From Aphrophora alni (lineage: Eukaryota > Arthropoda > Insecta > Hemiptera > Aphrophoridae), in the NCBI GenBank assembly GCA_963513935.1, contig OY740777.1:20369271-20433270 (forward strand): DNA of 64,000 nucleotides, given 5' to 3'. Positions within the stretch are counted from its first letter, which is position 1; every line of letters begins with the position of its first letter. The position numbers and the translations under genes are program-made. A model generated the notes under the pieces. The model saw only the letters and a program-made list of their open reading frames with translations, searched no databases and was not told where the DNA came from. Positions 63,271 through 64,000 of this stretch are shown here, one piece after another.

Positions 63271-64000
63271 TGTAGAACAAAAATTCGAACACAAGATTTC
63301 AAAAAAATTACGTTTATTTAATCAAACGCGTTTCAACGACAAAGTCACCATCCTCAGTGATACATGAGCTACAATAACTAAACTTTAACTTGAGGATAGC
63401 GACTTTGGCGTTGAAACGCGTTTGACTAAATAAACGTAATTTTTTTGAAATCTTGTGTTCGAGTTTTTGTTCTACATAATATTATCTCACAAGTCAAGCT
63501 CAATATTTATTTATATAAAATTTTGTTTATATAATAATATAATAATTCAATCTCGCCATTTATGATCAACTTCTTTTCTATGTGGCCATTCCTAGAAGAC
63601 TGGTTTGGAATGTAGAGATGCATTCTTGTTGAACTCTAATCAGATTTATACTCTGTGTCTTACTAGATTTTCCATGGTCTCTTTGGCTTTATGTTTTTGG
63701 AAGTATATCAAATCATAAAGGAAATTTCATGCAAAATTCAATTTTTCATTATATATTTTATCTGGATTACTATTGTAGAGCTTGTAAATATCATATTCTT
63801 CAATGACATTCACAGTATGTCCTTTAGTAATTTTGTGTAGCATTGACGTATTTTCTGGTGTAAAAATGTTGCTTAACAATTAAATGCTCTGTGAATAAGG
63901 AGTTTGTAATTTTATTGTTTCTGCTGTTCTTTAAATCTTTCTCTAAATGTTCTGCCAGTTTGTCCGATGTAATATTTGTCGCAATTACTGTAATTGAGTT
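63271..64000 (-). mobile_element. Penelope-like element: palindromic 3' end plus GIY-YIG coding relic, cut by the window edge
   Basis: Minus-strand coding remnants at 63727-64000 read LNYSNCDKYYIGQTGRTFRE, a stop, FTEHLIVKQHF, a frameshift, then LHKITKGHTVNVIEEYDIYK and YNEKLNFA before the TGA at 63727. This is the GIY-YIG nuclease domain of a Penelope-like protein (YYIG and the downstream EH and IEE positions). The 3' UTR carries CTTGACTTGTGAGATAATAT and ends in a palindrome (63271-63475) with GTTGAAACGCGTTTGA in both arms. Those are the motifs of the short palindromic inserts at 14.4 and 17.8 kb, so it shows what they derive from. At least two disruptions are present. The reverse transcriptase would lie beyond the window. 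Confidence 0.85.

Overview
The window is AT-rich eukaryotic DNA, almost certainly from an arthropod and probably an insect. The grounds are GT/AG-spliced genes, Penelope-like, Jockey and mariner-family relics with arthropod-style sequences, a lipocalin-type secreted protein gene, and long simple repeats. Nothing here has bacterial organisation. The species cannot be fixed from the sequence; a hemipteran-type genome is a guess.

Only one complete protein gene is convincing. It is a six-exon gene on the plus strand (9359-14090) whose exons join in frame into a 236-residue secreted lipocalin-like protein with an unusual Asp/Ser tail. It has a TATA-like box upstream and an ATTAAA signal just after the stop. 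Its 2-kb third intron hosts a Penelope-like fold-back insertion. A possible cuticle-protein pseudo-exon lies at 4516-4590. A possible spliced non-coding transcript starts near 29951. A threefold tandem duplication of an unrecognised locus lies at 55.9-60.3 kb; two copies keep an ATG and about 20 similar codons on the minus strand.

The rest is transposon debris. By region: 0.9-2.6 kb, a dispersed repeat and a 5'-truncated Jockey copy with 12-bp target duplications; 7.0-8.6 kb, a non-LTR reverse transcriptase relic and a dispersed repeat with a short leader ORF; 14.3-18.4 kb, two sister Penelope-derived palindromes with target duplications, a mariner relic and a third fold-back; 20 kb, a (GC)n(TG)n tract; 25-28.6 kb, two mariner-type relics, a 258-bp (CT)n tract and a Penelope GIY-YIG fragment; 29.4-33.4 kb, a dispersed repeat interrupted by a mariner-type element with about 270-bp inverted repeats; 38-39.3 kb, an RTE-like relic and the second copy of the 8-kb repeat; 52.4-54.4 kb, a 22-bp satellite, (TA)n, a mariner relic and an inverted copy of the 0.9-kb repeat; 55.3 kb, a palindrome with 13-bp duplications; 57.2-57.8 kb, a hAT-like MITE and a tRNA-like SINE; 63.1-64.0 kb, Penelope ends and a GIY-YIG coding remnant running off the window.

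A recurring theme is Penelope-like retroelements. Their termini occur at about ten places, often as large palindromes, and copies within the window can be compared to define the ends of short mobile palindromic units. No operon-like or co-regulated gene set is present.
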